From assembly GCA_964549105.1 (NCBI GenBank), contig CAZJTZ010000012.1:1-64000 (forward strand): a stretch of 64,000 nucleotides of DNA, given 5' to 3'. The stretch is from Hydrogenedens sp964549105 (lineage in GTDB: Bacteria > Hydrogenedentota > Hydrogenedentia > Hydrogenedentales > Hydrogenedentaceae). The translations under genes were made by a program, and so were the position numbers. The notes under the pieces are model-generated. The model made no database searches and had not been told where the DNA came from. It saw only the letters and a program-made list of their open reading frames with translations. Positions 44,823-54,090 of the stretch are shown in pieces. Every line of letters begins with the position of its first letter. Position 1 is the first letter of the stretch.

Positions 44823-45677
44823 CTACTTATGCTGTGAGAAGAGCCATTGAGGAAGGTCTATTTCATCATAAGCCTTGACCCAACTGTCATGTTTCACTCC
44901 GGGATATTCTGTATATTTTATCTTTGTATTTCCAGCATCTTTAATTTTTTGAACAAAGTTACGAGAATATTCTGGTGGAACAGTATCGTCATCCGAGCCA
45001 TGGAACGCCCAAATAGGCATATTTTTTAACTGCTGAACTCGTTTGTCTACTTCTTCTTGCGGTTCATCTGGAATCTGTTTAATGTCCAACCGCTGCTTGA
45101 TAAAGTTTAATTCACCACCCCCGCATATAGGCACCAGTGCAGCAAAGAAATCTGACCGTTTCGCACCGTAAATCCAGGTTCCGAACCCACCCATAGAAAG
45201 ACCTGTCAAATAAATCCGTTTCCTGTCAATGTTGTATTCTTTCAAGGTTTTATCTATGCACTTATCAATATCATCTACCATCTCATTGTAAAATCTATTG
45301 GTGGGGCATTGCGGAAACAATACAATTGCATTCCACCTCTCTGGATGTCGCCGTATTGAACTTCCAATACCTATCTCTGTTTGAGCCAATCCATTATCAT
45401 TCCGTTCGCCGGCTCCATGCAAGAAGACAATTAATGGTATTTCTGTTTCTGGCTTATATTCATAAGGAACATACACAACATACCTTTTCATCAAGTTTCC
45501 ATTATCAAGCGTTTTATTGATAAACCCTGTGCAAACACAGGCTTTAGAGGCAGGTGAAGATAGTTCCGCCTTTTCTTTAATATGTGCACATCCCATCACT
45601 GTCGTAAGGGCAATACACATACATAGAACATAAACTATATAAAAATTATAATGTTTGTAGTTCTTAATAATGTTCAT
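44823..45677 (-). CDS. Lipoprotein esterase/peptidase, alpha/beta hydrolase
   Basis: A 284-aa predicted lipoprotein of the prolyl-oligopeptidase/dienelactone-hydrolase-like group. A signal peptide ends with the lipobox VMGC. The alpha/beta-hydrolase motifs are the oxyanion-hole HGAGERNDNG, the nucleophile GLSMGG (Ser near residue 159), the acid in GSDDDTVPP and the base in VKHDSWVKAY. I chose the ATG at 45677, which has AGGAG and AAGGAT; the longer frame to 45800 runs across the divergent promoter and lacks such a site. It may release esters or peptides outside the cell. Substrate unknown. Confidence 0.85.
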   Translation of the reverse strand: MNIIKNYKHYNFYIVYVLCMCIALTTVMGCAHIKEKAELSSPASKACVCTGFINKTLDNGNLMKRYVVYVPYEYKPETEIPLIVFLHGAGERNDNGLAQTEIGIGSSIRRHPERWNAIVLFPQCPTNRFYNEMVDDIDKCIDKTLKEYNIDRKRIYLTGLSMGGFGTWIYGAKRSDFFAALVPICGGGELNFIKQRLDIKQIPDEPQEEVDKRVQQLKNMPIWAFHGSDDDTVPPEYSRNFVQKIKDAGNTKIKYTEYPGVKHDSWVKAYDEIDLPQWLFSQHK

Positions 45678-45724
45678 AATCCTTTCTCCTATTTTAAGAT
45701 GGTTATTCCTTTTAATTCTCCGAT

Positions 45725-45753
45725 TTGAACTGTCTGAACATTTACTATATAAT
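45725..45753 (+). promoter_or_regulatory. Sigma-70-type promoter for the XPB-N-terminal-like gene
   Basis: TTGAAC (45725-45730) and a perfect TATAAT (45748-45753) are 17 bases apart. Transcription should start near 45760, about 47 nt before the ATG at 45807. It lies in the gap of the divergent pair with the lipoprotein esterase. Confidence 0.65.
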
Positions 45754-45806
45754 TTTATGTTTATTTGGTGCAAGGTGAATTGTGTTTTAACAAGGTGCAT
45801 GTATTG

Positions 45807-47651
45807 ATGCGTTATAGTCTTTCTTTCTTATCCACCTTTGAAGGAATGGACCAAACATCTTTTAATATGGTTCTTGAACTTTCTGCGAATAGCCGTGGTG
45901 GATTAACAAGCCGTTATTTAGCGTCTAAACTTGAAGTTTCAGAGGAAACGGTTAACTATATCTACAAACATTATCCCAAACTGTTCTTCTTTGACTTAAA
46001 CCGTATCAAAGTAGTTCCGGAAGCCCTGCCTATCATACGCAGAGTTCAGGAGCATTTGAACAGTCATGGAGATATTGTCTCCATTTATAAAGCATTGCAG
46101 AGTTTGTCCAATTCGGAACGGAGAGAATTGGAACAAAAATTGAAAATAAATCGAGTAATGGGCTGGGGTTCATTAGCCAGCGAATTGATTGAAAAAATTT
46201 ATAAAACATCCAATTCCATTTTAGAATATGTTGCCGGTTATCCCTTCTCCGATTTAGCCAAAGAAATCTTTGACTTCTTATGGCAGACAAAGACAGGCAT
46301 TGTGCCTATAAACCAGTTACGACAGCGATTTTCCGATTATAGTAATGTAGAAATTGAGGATAGTTTAGAAGAATTGCAGAGTCAATTCGTTGTTTTTGAA
46401 CTTTTTCGCTTCAATGGTCAAAACAGATTAAATCGTTTTATTAGTATTCTTTCGGAAATTCGCCACCATAAGGAAAAACTTAAGGAAGTGAGAGAAGCCT
46501 TAAAACAGCCCCTTTCCCCTGCAAATGTTAGAATAACCCGCATTGAATCCCGTGGAATTTCTCTTGCTGAAAAAATGTCCCAACTTATCGCAACGGTTGC
46601 TGTTTCACCTTTACGCTTAACATCTACCGGACAGATTGCTCGCAGTGATGAGCAAAGGATTTATCCTGAAGAGTCGGAAGATACTTACCCTCTTTTAGAA
46701 ACTTTCGTCTGGTTTGCAGGAAAAATGGGCTGGATTACGCAGGTAGATGAAACTTTACAGGTAGTCAATCTTGCGGAAATTACAAAACTATCACTTTTAG
46801 AAAGACTCAAAGCATTCTATAACACTGTAATACAAACGAAAGACATCGTTCCCATTTCATCAACAATTATTACAGAACTTCAAACCCTCAAATCCCTCAC
46901 CTGGTATCCATTAAACGAATTTGTGCAAAGGGTATCTGCCCGTCATTGGGACACATCAAAGGATGAATTGCATCAGACAAAAAATGATGTCTGGGAATAC
47001 ATCCCGTCTTCCGGCAAATATGATGAAAAAGACAGCATTCATTTTATTGAAAATACCCTTTTTGAGTTTGGTATTGTAGAATTGGGTTCTTCAAAAAAAC
47101 AAAGTTATTTCCGCATTAGTGAAATAGGTGAATATTTATTGTCCTCTTCTGAACCCTCAAAAAACTTAGAAGAGAAATATAGTCGTAAAAATGAACTTGT
47201 AGTTCAGCCCAATTTTGAAATTATTGTGCCCACCATAGAATTTGACCCATTACAATTAATCTGGATAGAACTGTTTACACAAAAGAAGAATTCAGCCGGT
47301 CCTGTCTCCATATATGCCCTGACAAAAGAATCCTTCTTAAAAGGGCTACAAAGCGGAGCAGACCCCAACCAGTTTATACAATTCTTAATGCAAAATGCTC
47401 GTAATCAACAAATACCCTCTATTGTCATTTCAGCAATGGAAGATTGGTTACATACAATCAAACGAGTAAAGGTGCGTTCTGTAATTCTTATTGAGGCACA
47501 GGATTCGCTAATCATTGCGGATTTATTACACAGAAAAAAATTGGCTGGGATATTCCACCCCATTACAGAGAAACAAACCCTATATACTCGTGGAAAACTT
47601 CTTTCAGAAATTAAATCACTTCTGGAAAAAGAGGGCTTTGTTGTGGAGTAA
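45807..47651 (+). CDS. Helicase-associated (XPB/Ssl2 N-terminal-like) domain protein
   Basis: A 614-aa cytosolic protein without a helicase core. The N-terminal region looks like winged-helix segments (SRYLASKLEVSEETVNYIY; VPINQLRQRFSDYSNVEIEDSL). From about residue 460 the sequence matches the XPB/Ssl2 N-terminal-like helicase-associated domain (Helicase_C_3): LVVQPNFEIIVP, IYALTKESFLKGLQSG and IPSIVISAMEDWL. No Walker motif exists. I chose ATG 45807 with AAGGTG upstream over the TTG at 45765. In several bacteria such proteins neighbour XPB-type DNA-repair helicases; none is adjacent here. It probably binds DNA or a helicase partner. Confidence 0.75.
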   Translation: MRYSLSFLSTFEGMDQTSFNMVLELSANSRGGLTSRYLASKLEVSEETVNYIYKHYPKLFFFDLNRIKVVPEALPIIRRVQEHLNSHGDIVSIYKALQSLSNSERRELEQKLKINRVMGWGSLASELIEKIYKTSNSILEYVAGYPFSDLAKEIFDFLWQTKTGIVPINQLRQRFSDYSNVEIEDSLEELQSQFVVFELFRFNGQNRLNRFISILSEIRHHKEKLKEVREALKQPLSPANVRITRIESRGISLAEKMSQLIATVAVSPLRLTSTGQIARSDEQRIYPEESEDTYPLLETFVWFAGKMGWITQVDETLQVVNLAEITKLSLLERLKAFYNTVIQTKDIVPISSTIITELQTLKSLTWYPLNEFVQRVSARHWDTSKDELHQTKNDVWEYIPSSGKYDEKDSIHFIENTLFEFGIVELGSSKKQSYFRISEIGEYLLSSSEPSKNLEEKYSRKNELVVQPNFEIIVPTIEFDPLQLIWIELFTQKKNSAGPVSIYALTKESFLKGLQSGADPNQFIQFLMQNARNQQIPSIVISAMEDWLHTIKRVKVRSVILIEAQDSLIIADLLHRKKLAGIFHPITEKQTLYTRGKLLSEIKSLLEKEGFVVE

Positions 47652-47690
47652 ATTTAGCCATATAAAGTATTGCTTGCTTTAATCCGGTGA

Positions 47691-49472
47691 TTAGTCGGCT
47701 GGAATATGTTTTATCAATTCCTTTTTCAATCGTTCCTGAAGTTGTTTGTGTAGTTCCAGATTTTCAGGGCGATTGGTGGACACTTCTATTATCGTAGAGG
47801 TCTGTTTTTCTAACGCCGATTGATAGAGTGTTTTTAGTTCGTCGGGTTTATGAGTAACGACATAATCAATGCCGAACATCTTTGCTACACCTTCAAAATG
47901 GTAGCCATGTGGATTTCCAAAATATCGCTCAAAGGTTTCGGGGTATGCCGATATGGGTAAGAAGGAGAAAATACCCCCGCCATTGTTGTTGATAATAATT
48001 AGTATAACCTTCACTCCCTCTTGCTTTAGCAACGATATGGAGTTGAGGTCATGGAGAGCAGATAAGTCGCCTACAATAGCGGTAACAATCTTTTTACGGG
48101 CGAAGGAGAAGCCTGCCGAACTTGCAATGGTTCCGTCTATACCGCTTGCTCCACGATTAGCAAACACCAGACCATCTGTTCCATAGACGCTTCCATACAT
48201 ATCCGCATCGCGTATGGGCATACTATTCCCTAAAAACAAATCTGAGTCTACAGGCTTCCAGAGAGATATATATCGTGCAATAGTAATTTCGTTAAGTTCT
48301 TCTTGCTCCTGCGTCCATTTATTTAAAATCTGTTCTAATTGCTGAGACCATTCCACAACTTCTAATCCCCACGGATAGATATCGCGTCGTTTCATCGCAG
48401 GTGCTAACCATGAACAGAAGGACTTCAGGTTCGTCTCAAATCGGTAGGTTACACGATGTATTGGGTCGGTACGTAGAGGATGGTCTGCAATGAACATATA
48501 TTCAGGTCTCTTTTTCTCTAAAAATTCCAGAAGCCGCTTCGAGGTGATTGTGCCACCGATGTGTAACACAAATTTGGGATTGAACCAATTGAAAAACTCT
48601 GGAAGAAGAAGCATCTGGTCGTAATAAGCGACAGAGAACTCTGTCCTATTTCCCAGGCGTAAACCGGAGGTAACATCTGCAAAAACAGGCCAGTGCAAAG
48701 ATTGTGCTAAGGAGTATGCAGATTTAATTTCTTGTTCCTCTCGCAATTCACCCACTAAAAATAAGCCTTGCCGTGCAGTTTCTATTTTATCCAGCACGAA
48801 TATTTCTTGTTCTGTAGTGAGCCTTGATTCCGGAAGATTCCAACGCGTAAACGGCTTTAGCGTTCCCAACCAACTCTCAATAGGGGAGAGGTATCCTTCC
48901 GGAATATCTCCTTCCAGTTCTATAGGTTCTAACGGTTCACGGAACATGCAATTGATATGCACCGGTCCTGCAGGTGCTCGACATGCCCGATAAACTGCCT
49001 GTCCACTGGTAGTTAATACTACAGCAGGTGATATAGCAGAATCAGGACAGGGAAGCGTAAAGGACCAACGAACATAATTTCCAAAAATATTAATTTGTTC
49101 TATCGCCTGATTTGCACCACATTGAAGTAATTCTGGAGGACGGTCTGCTGTAAGAATAATTAGCGGAACCCGTGCCAGCGATGCCTCAACTACTGCGGGA
49201 AAATAATTAGCAACAGCCGTTCCGGAAGTGCATATCAACGCTATCGGTTTACCCACTGCTTTTGCCCAATTTAGTGCATAAAAGCCTGTGCCCCTTTCGT
49301 CAAAATGGACTTTATGCACTATCTTGTTCTGTTCTGAAACGGCAAGGGCTAACGGTGTCGAACGGGAACCCGGAGAAATACAAAAACCTCCTATCCCGTT
49401 TCGATAAAGTTCTTCCACCAACAACCTCGCCCAGAGATGATTCATATTCGGTGATTGAAGGATAAAATCCAT
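47691..49472 (-). CDS. menD: 2-succinyl-5-enolpyruvyl-6-hydroxy-3-cyclohexene-1-carboxylate synthase
   Basis: A 593-aa ThDP enzyme of menaquinone synthesis that joins isochorismate and 2-oxoglutarate. MNHLWARLLVEELYRNG and CISPGSRSTPLALA are the MenD N-terminal signature; HFDERGTGFYALNWAK carries the cofactor Glu; ICTSGTAVANYFPAVVEA and ILTADRPPELL are hallmark segments; the ThDP-binding GDLSALHDLNSISLL and NNNGGGIFSFLPI lie at the C-terminus. GGAG is 9 nt upstream of the ATG. It follows menF by 42 nt, which makes a two-gene operon for the first two pathway-specific steps. Other men genes are not in the window. Confidence 0.96.
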   Translation of the reverse strand: MDFILQSPNMNHLWARLLVEELYRNGIGGFCISPGSRSTPLALAVSEQNKIVHKVHFDERGTGFYALNWAKAVGKPIALICTSGTAVANYFPAVVEASLARVPLIILTADRPPELLQCGANQAIEQINIFGNYVRWSFTLPCPDSAISPAVVLTTSGQAVYRACRAPAGPVHINCMFREPLEPIELEGDIPEGYLSPIESWLGTLKPFTRWNLPESRLTTEQEIFVLDKIETARQGLFLVGELREEQEIKSAYSLAQSLHWPVFADVTSGLRLGNRTEFSVAYYDQMLLLPEFFNWFNPKFVLHIGGTITSKRLLEFLEKKRPEYMFIADHPLRTDPIHRVTYRFETNLKSFCSWLAPAMKRRDIYPWGLEVVEWSQQLEQILNKWTQEQEELNEITIARYISLWKPVDSDLFLGNSMPIRDADMYGSVYGTDGLVFANRGASGIDGTIASSAGFSFARKKIVTAIVGDLSALHDLNSISLLKQEGVKVILIIINNNGGGIFSFLPISAYPETFERYFGNPHGYHFEGVAKMFGIDYVVTHKPDELKTLYQSALEKQTSTIIEVSTNRPENLELHKQLQERLKKELIKHIPAD

Positions 49473-49514
49473 TATTTTTTCTCCAATATTAATTCTTATT
49501 ACTAATAAATATTC

Positions 49515-50918
49515 TTACGACATTAACATATTCACATAATTTTTAATCTTACATTCCAATTCATCCCATTCTGATTCTGGCTGTGAGCCTTGAACAATCC
49601 CCACACCTGAGTATAAAGAAATATGGTTCTTCTCCACCAATGCAGAACGAATGCCTACACAAAATTCAGCAGAACTGTAAGAAACCCAGCCCACGGGACC
49701 GGAATAGATTCCACGGTCTAATGGTTCTTCTCGCTTTATCCATTCCAAAGCCGAACCCCGCGGATAGCCTCCTACGGCAGGAGTTGGATGAAGATGTTCT
49801 AATATTTCGTCATCATCTACATCAGGACGGAGAATCCCTTTGAAGTGTGTATACAAATGATGGACAGTAGATAGAGTAACGACTCGGGGCTGCTCATCAT
49901 TTTCATAAGTAGAACACAGACGCTCCATGTCTGCTTTCAACATGTTTACAACAATCTCATGTTCAACCCGTTCTTTCTTATTCTGGAATAACATCGCTTT
50001 CAATTGTTCATCTTCGCTCGGGTCTTTACCTCGCAAAATGGTCCCCGCCAATGCTTCTGTTTCTATATAAGTGCTCAAACGCCGATAAAGCCGCTCAGGA
50101 GACATACCTATAAAGCCCCGCTCAGAGGAAGGGTTAAAACAAAAACGATAGCAGCGGGCACTTTGTTCTGCCATTTTTCGAAGTAGAGAAACAGGGTCTA
50201 TATCCTGAGTAGACTCAAAGGTAGTTTCTCTTGCTAAAACTACCTTTTCAAAGGAACCTGCATTAATTGCGGCTAATGTTCTCTGTATCAGGTCGGTCCA
50301 TTCTGTTTTAGAAGGACAATCTATACGATGTTGAAAGATAATAGGTCCATTTTTAGATTCTCCTTCATCTTCTGGCATTATCCACAAATTGAGACAATGT
50401 AAGACCGAAAGTAATTGTTCCAACTCCACCTCATACTTTCCACCCATAATATTTGCAACAAGTTGTAGTGTTCCATCATTGCGTACCAATTCTATTCGTG
50501 GCACTATAAAACGATAGGCATAAAAGGATTTCCATCGCATACCTCGATTGTCCAATGGGAAAAACTTAAAGCCACCATAATAACGGACAGTAGGATAACT
50601 TGATGATAATTTTTTAAAAATATTTTGTAGAACCGGTGCATAAGAAAAATCATAAACCTCCGTTTCTGCAACAACTATATCCGCTTCACCCCAGCCTGCC
50701 ATCTCAAACGGTTCATCCCTTGAAGCCCAATAATACCGTTCTACACCATGAATAGAATTCAATTCACTCAAAATATCATAAGGTATATCTACAGATACTC
50801 CGACTCTCCCCATAATCCCCTCAGGTATATGACGAGAACGAATAGCCTCTACTATTTGCTCAACAAGAGCACAAGAGGCTTTCCATTTAGATAGCCCTAT
50901 TTCCGGATTTTTAGACAC
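49515..50918 (-). CDS. menF: Isochorismate synthase
   Basis: A 467-aa chorismate-utilising enzyme that forms isochorismate for menaquinone. The catalytic half has FEKVVLARETTF, IGMSPERLYRR, ETEALAGTILRG, LSTVHHLYTHFKG, LHPTPAVGGYPR and RGIYSGPVGW; these match MenF/EntC-type synthases rather than anthranilate synthase. It starts with GTG and a modest GAGA site. Being beside menD rules in the menaquinone role over siderophore synthesis. Menaquinone implies anaerobic or low-potential respiration; GlpD at 9-11.7 kb would be one electron donor to it. Confidence 0.95.
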   Translation of the reverse strand: MSKNPEIGLSKWKASCALVEQIVEAIRSRHIPEGIMGRVGVSVDIPYDILSELNSIHGVERYYWASRDEPFEMAGWGEADIVVAETEVYDFSYAPVLQNIFKKLSSSYPTVRYYGGFKFFPLDNRGMRWKSFYAYRFIVPRIELVRNDGTLQLVANIMGGKYEVELEQLLSVLHCLNLWIMPEDEGESKNGPIIFQHRIDCPSKTEWTDLIQRTLAAINAGSFEKVVLARETTFESTQDIDPVSLLRKMAEQSARCYRFCFNPSSERGFIGMSPERLYRRLSTYIETEALAGTILRGKDPSEDEQLKAMLFQNKKERVEHEIVVNMLKADMERLCSTYENDEQPRVVTLSTVHHLYTHFKGILRPDVDDDEILEHLHPTPAVGGYPRGSALEWIKREEPLDRGIYSGPVGWVSYSSAEFCVGIRSALVEKNHISLYSGVGIVQGSQPESEWDELECKIKNYVNMLMS

Positions 50919-51298
50919 AGGTATCTCTTAATAAAAACGGTTTATGATAATCTCAAAGATTATAACTAAAAACTACGCCTGTCCGATAAACGATTTTTTT
51001 TAACAGACAGTAGCAACTATGAATAATATTACCTGGCAAGGAATACTATAACATATCAACAGAATTTAAAGTCACTCATTTCAACTTGCTCATACTATCT
51101 CTATCTTATAGGAAAATCGTAGAATTATTAATATACAGGTATTTGTTTGGATGCTATAAACTTATTGTAAAGTTAAAAACATAGAATTAGTATTTGAAAT
51201 ATTATATTTATAATCTTAAATAAAATAATTTTTTAGAGATTTTAAAGAATTAAAGATTAAGGATTTTTTCTGTAAAAAAGATATCAAAGGGTTCAAAT
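50919..51298. other. AT-rich intergenic region upstream of an exported protein
   Basis: A divergent gap of 380 bp between menF (leftward) and the 441-aa gene (rightward). A weak promoter candidate is TTGTAA (51165) with TAGTAT (51188) at 17-bp spacing, giving a leader of about 100 nt. CCTGTCCGATAAACGATT at 50978-50995 is nearly repeated at 53697-53714. No ORF or RNA was recognised. Confidence 0.4.
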
Positions 51299-52624
51299 AT
51301 GATGAAATTAAGATTTATTTGTGGAAGTATATGTGCGTTCGTTTTTCTCATTACTACTGTTGGATATAGTGAATGTAATTACGATTATAAATCAGCGGTT
51401 ATTCAAGAAATGATAGACCTCATAAAAATGAGGTTAAATATTTTATCTTTGAAATGCAAATATACCGCATTTCTATTTAAAACAAAAGAAACAGGTGAAG
51501 ATGAAATTTGGGATATGGTTGACCTTGATTTTGCTTATCAAGAAGGTAATTGCGTGCGTTCTGTAATAGTAAATAGAAATTCCTATAAAATAGATACTTC
51601 TCATAATTTATTAGAACTATTTGCTAGAAAATTTAGTCCGGGTAGTGGTGGAGAGTCGGGACCAAGTATGGAGTATTACTATTATTATAATGGGAGGTTT
51701 TATTATCGCGACTCTTCCGAACTATCAGATGATAAAGATATTGTTCGCATAGGAAATAGACATTATTTAGATGGATTTGGGCCTCGTCCAGACCCTCGTT
51801 GGGTAATGGGATATTTTGGTACATGTTTAAGTTCAAATAATGGTGAAGGTCCTTTTCGTAAAATATCTGAATTTTTGGATTATCCCGGACCTTATGATTA
51901 TTCCGAGAAAGATGGATATCGTATTTTATGGCACAGTGCCACTTATCATGACCTTCCTATCGAAATAGAAGGGACAGATACTGAGGATGTTGACCTTGAG
52001 ATATGGGTAGATTCAAAAGGTTATATTGTTAGACTTCAGGAAGGAGCATTCTGGACCCGAAGATATGGGTATGATTATGTAAAGAAAGTTCTTGGAGAAG
52101 GTTATGAGATAAGTTGTGAGTTCCCAGTATCTATTCGAAAGGTATACGAGTTTTATAATATTCAAGAATTTGATAATGGGGCTCAGTTACCTCTTAAAGG
52201 AGTTTTTTACCGGTATTATAACAATGACCCTTCGCGTTCCAGAGACATTTATAAGGAATATAGAGAAGGGAAAATCAATGAAATTGAAGCAGATATTAAA
52301 TTGGGTTCTTGCCCACTGTTAAGGAGGAAGGGACATGAGGAGTTGATTATCCAACCAGAAGGACTTTCAGCAAATGAGCCAATTCCAGAGGAGACCTTTG
52401 TCCCACCCAAATTATCGTTAGAACGCTATTTTAAGACAGATGAAGAAATGAGGGAATATTATGATAATAAAAGAAACGCTGAGATAGAAAAAATGAGAGG
52501 AACAAGTCAAAAAGAGGGTCTAAACATTCCGCCACGAGCCATAGTTTTTGCTGGCGTTGGGGTATTAATAGTGTTAGTATTGATGTATCTAACGCATCGC
52601 TATTTGGGCTGGAGTTTTTTCTGA
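51299..52624 (+). CDS. Exported protein of unknown function with C-terminal membrane helix
   Basis: A 441-aa protein with an N-terminal signal peptide (cleavage probably near residue 25, GYSE) and a C-terminal hydrophobic helix (about 413-435, AIVFAGVGVLIVLVLMYL). Between them is a Tyr/Asp-rich, beta-rich domain (YYYYYNGRFYYR; GPYDYSEKDGYRILWHSATYHDLPI), which resembles the periplasmic 'outer membrane lipoprotein-sorting-like' proteins only in a general sense. AAAGGG precedes the ATG. No family was recognised. It is followed 160 nt later by the interrupted Lgt-like gene. Confidence 0.7.
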   Translation: MMKLRFICGSICAFVFLITTVGYSECNYDYKSAVIQEMIDLIKMRLNILSLKCKYTAFLFKTKETGEDEIWDMVDLDFAYQEGNCVRSVIVNRNSYKIDTSHNLLELFARKFSPGSGGESGPSMEYYYYYNGRFYYRDSSELSDDKDIVRIGNRHYLDGFGPRPDPRWVMGYFGTCLSSNNGEGPFRKISEFLDYPGPYDYSEKDGYRILWHSATYHDLPIEIEGTDTEDVDLEIWVDSKGYIVRLQEGAFWTRRYGYDYVKKVLGEGYEISCEFPVSIRKVYEFYNIQEFDNGAQLPLKGVFYRYYNNDPSRSRDIYKEYREGKINEIEADIKLGSCPLLRRKGHEELIIQPEGLSANEPIPEETFVPPKLSLERYFKTDEEMREYYDNKRNAEIEKMRGTSQKEGLNIPPRAIVFAGVGVLIVLVLMYLTHRYLGWSFF

Positions 52625-52783
52625 TAATAGATGGTGAAAGATATCAGAGATTTAGTAGAATTTACTAATCAAGGAGATGGGAGTTTTGGTATGTGTCCAA
52701 AAATAATTGTTCAAGGATTAATATTAAAAGGGTTATATATTGTCTTCGAGTGTTTTTGATATTTAATAGGGAGTTATACAAAG

Positions 52784-53626
52784 ATGTTTCCATCTATTTA
52801 TGTTCTCGGTTTTGATATAAGTTTGTATAACATTTTTAACTTTCTGGCGGTAATGATGGTGATGGTGTTGGGTTTGAGGTGGAATTATCGGTATGGGCAA
52901 AGGTATCCAATAGGGATAGGGATTTTATTACTTGTAGCCCCTTTTGCATTTGTTTTGGGTCGTGTATTTTTTTATCTGTTTATGTCATGTCCAGGCTCAA
53001 AGGTGCATTTTTTTGATTTGCAGTGAGGTGGTAGTATGTTTCTGGGTGCTTTTTTAGGTGGTATTTTTGGTGCATTGATTTATCTGGAATTGAAGAAGGT
53101 TCCACGAATAGAAGGGTTAGAGGTATTTATTCCATATATACCGGTTGGAGGTGTATTGGGTCGGACGGGTTGTTTTTGTCAGGGATGTTGCCATGGAACG
53201 GTGACACAATCTATATTTGGACTACGGTTTCCCAAGGGAAGTGTTGCATGGGGACAGCATATAAGCAAAAGCTTAATTTCATCAGACCAATTTTTCTCTT
53301 TGCCAGTGCATCCGACGCAGTTGTATGAGATAGGTATCTGGATAGTGATAGGGGTTATTCTTTTGTATATCCGTAATCGTCAGCCCCGTAAGGGGGTGAT
53401 AACATGTTCTTTTTTGGGGTTATATTTTTTGAATCGTTTTGTGCAGGATTTTGTTCGAGCGGATTATGGGAAGGGTTTATGGGGTCTGGATATGATGCAA
53501 TGGCTTGCGATAGGCATCATTCCATTGAGCGGATTAGCGATATTATTCCTTTATCGAGACAAATGGATGGGAAGGCATTCCTTGTCTACTGCGTCATGCC
53601 ATCCCGAACAAGGTGAAGGAAAATGA
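52784..53626 (+). pseudogene. Lgt-like prolipoprotein diacylglyceryl transferase, interrupted by an in-frame TGA
   Basis: Two frames, 52784-53026 and 53036-53626, are in the same phase and separated only by TGA and GGTGGTAGT. Read through, they form one membrane protein of about 280 aa like prolipoprotein diacylglyceryl transferase: the break falls at the conserved W-x-GG of the family (LQ*GG then SMFLGAFLGG). Downstream are GRTGCFCQGCCHG, HPTQLYE and NRFVQDFVRAD, which match the Arg/Gly catalytic and substrate region. The Cys-rich GCC form marks a divergent Lgt paralogue; the E. coli His103 position appears to be Leu. CGA to TGA by one transition is the simplest cause. A true Lgt must exist elsewhere, because lipoproteins are numerous here. 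The C-terminal tail is repeat-derived. Confidence 0.7.
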
Positions 53627-53882
53627 AAGGGTAAATAACCACCTACTATAATAATTAGATGAAAACCTTTGAAAAATTGATTTAGTTGATGTTACTCCTA
53701 TCCGATAAACGATTAAAGGGAAAGATTTCTCGCTTCGCTCAAAATGACAAAAGGAAGGTCTAAATAACAGAGGGAAATTCCTCTCAGGGGTATTATAAAA
53801 CTCTCCCTCTTTGCGGAAGGGGGAGTCCTTATAGGGGGTGTTTAGGGGACATAACCCCTCCGTCGCTAATGCGACACCTTCC
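53594..53882. repeat. Cluster of three dispersed repeat families
   Basis: At 53594-53620 TCATGCCATCCCGAACAAGG resembles the widespread 'TGTCATCCTGAACGAAG' repeat and encodes the last residues of the Lgt-like frame. At 53721-53752 ATTTCTCGCTTCGCTCAAAA is the classical repeat whose reverse strand reads CHFERSEKS. At 53800-53842 a hairpin CTCTCCCTCTTTGCGG and its partner plus CTTATAGGGGGTG repeats the modules of 110-148 in inverted orientation, and 53855-53880 (CCCCTCCGTCGCTAATGCGA) repeats 2-29. In the last module the stem GTCGC/GCGAC is kept while the loop differs (TAAT against GTA). Confidence 0.75.
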
Positions 53883-54090
53883 TTTTGCAAGGTGTGAGGA
53901 TTTTTTATTATTTGTCTATGCTTACGATTATATGGAAGCACATTTTTAGATGTCTCTTTACAAATTTAGTCAGACCGAAGTCTCTAATTGAAGGACTGGC
54001 ATATTATTTAGTATTCTAACACTCTAATAACGGAATGAAGTTAAGTTTCTGGCACGCTTGAAATTTTTTTACAAAAAGGCGAGATAATAA
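53627..54090. other. Intergenic region
   Basis: A gap of 464 bp between the Lgt-like gene and the flippase-like/sulfatase-like fusion. The first 270 bases carry dispersed repeats, described separately; the rest is AT-rich with no clear promoter. AAGGCGAG is the ribosome-binding site of the next gene. A minus-strand frame here is repeat-derived and not counted as a gene. Confidence 0.6.
53874..53906 (+). terminator. Candidate rho-independent terminator
   Basis: A 7-bp stem, ACACCTT (53874-53880) and AAGGTGT (53889-53895), with an 8-base loop is followed by GAGGA and a run of six T. It could end transcription from the Lgt-like gene; it also forms part of the dispersed repeat, so function is uncertain. 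Confidence 0.35.

Noticed and set aside
52631..52759. A 42-codon frame between the exported protein and the Lgt-like gene
   Set aside because: No ribosome-binding site, no membrane or domain pattern; likely chance.
53024..53026. TGA read as Trp throughout this genome
   Set aside because: Other genes in the window end with TGA (for example at 3854 and 52622) and use TGG for Trp, so a general code change is unlikely.
53594..53941. A 115-codon minus-strand frame containing CHFERSEKS
   Set aside because: The frame is made of dispersed repeats, has no homology beyond the repeat, and such frames are a known source of false genes.
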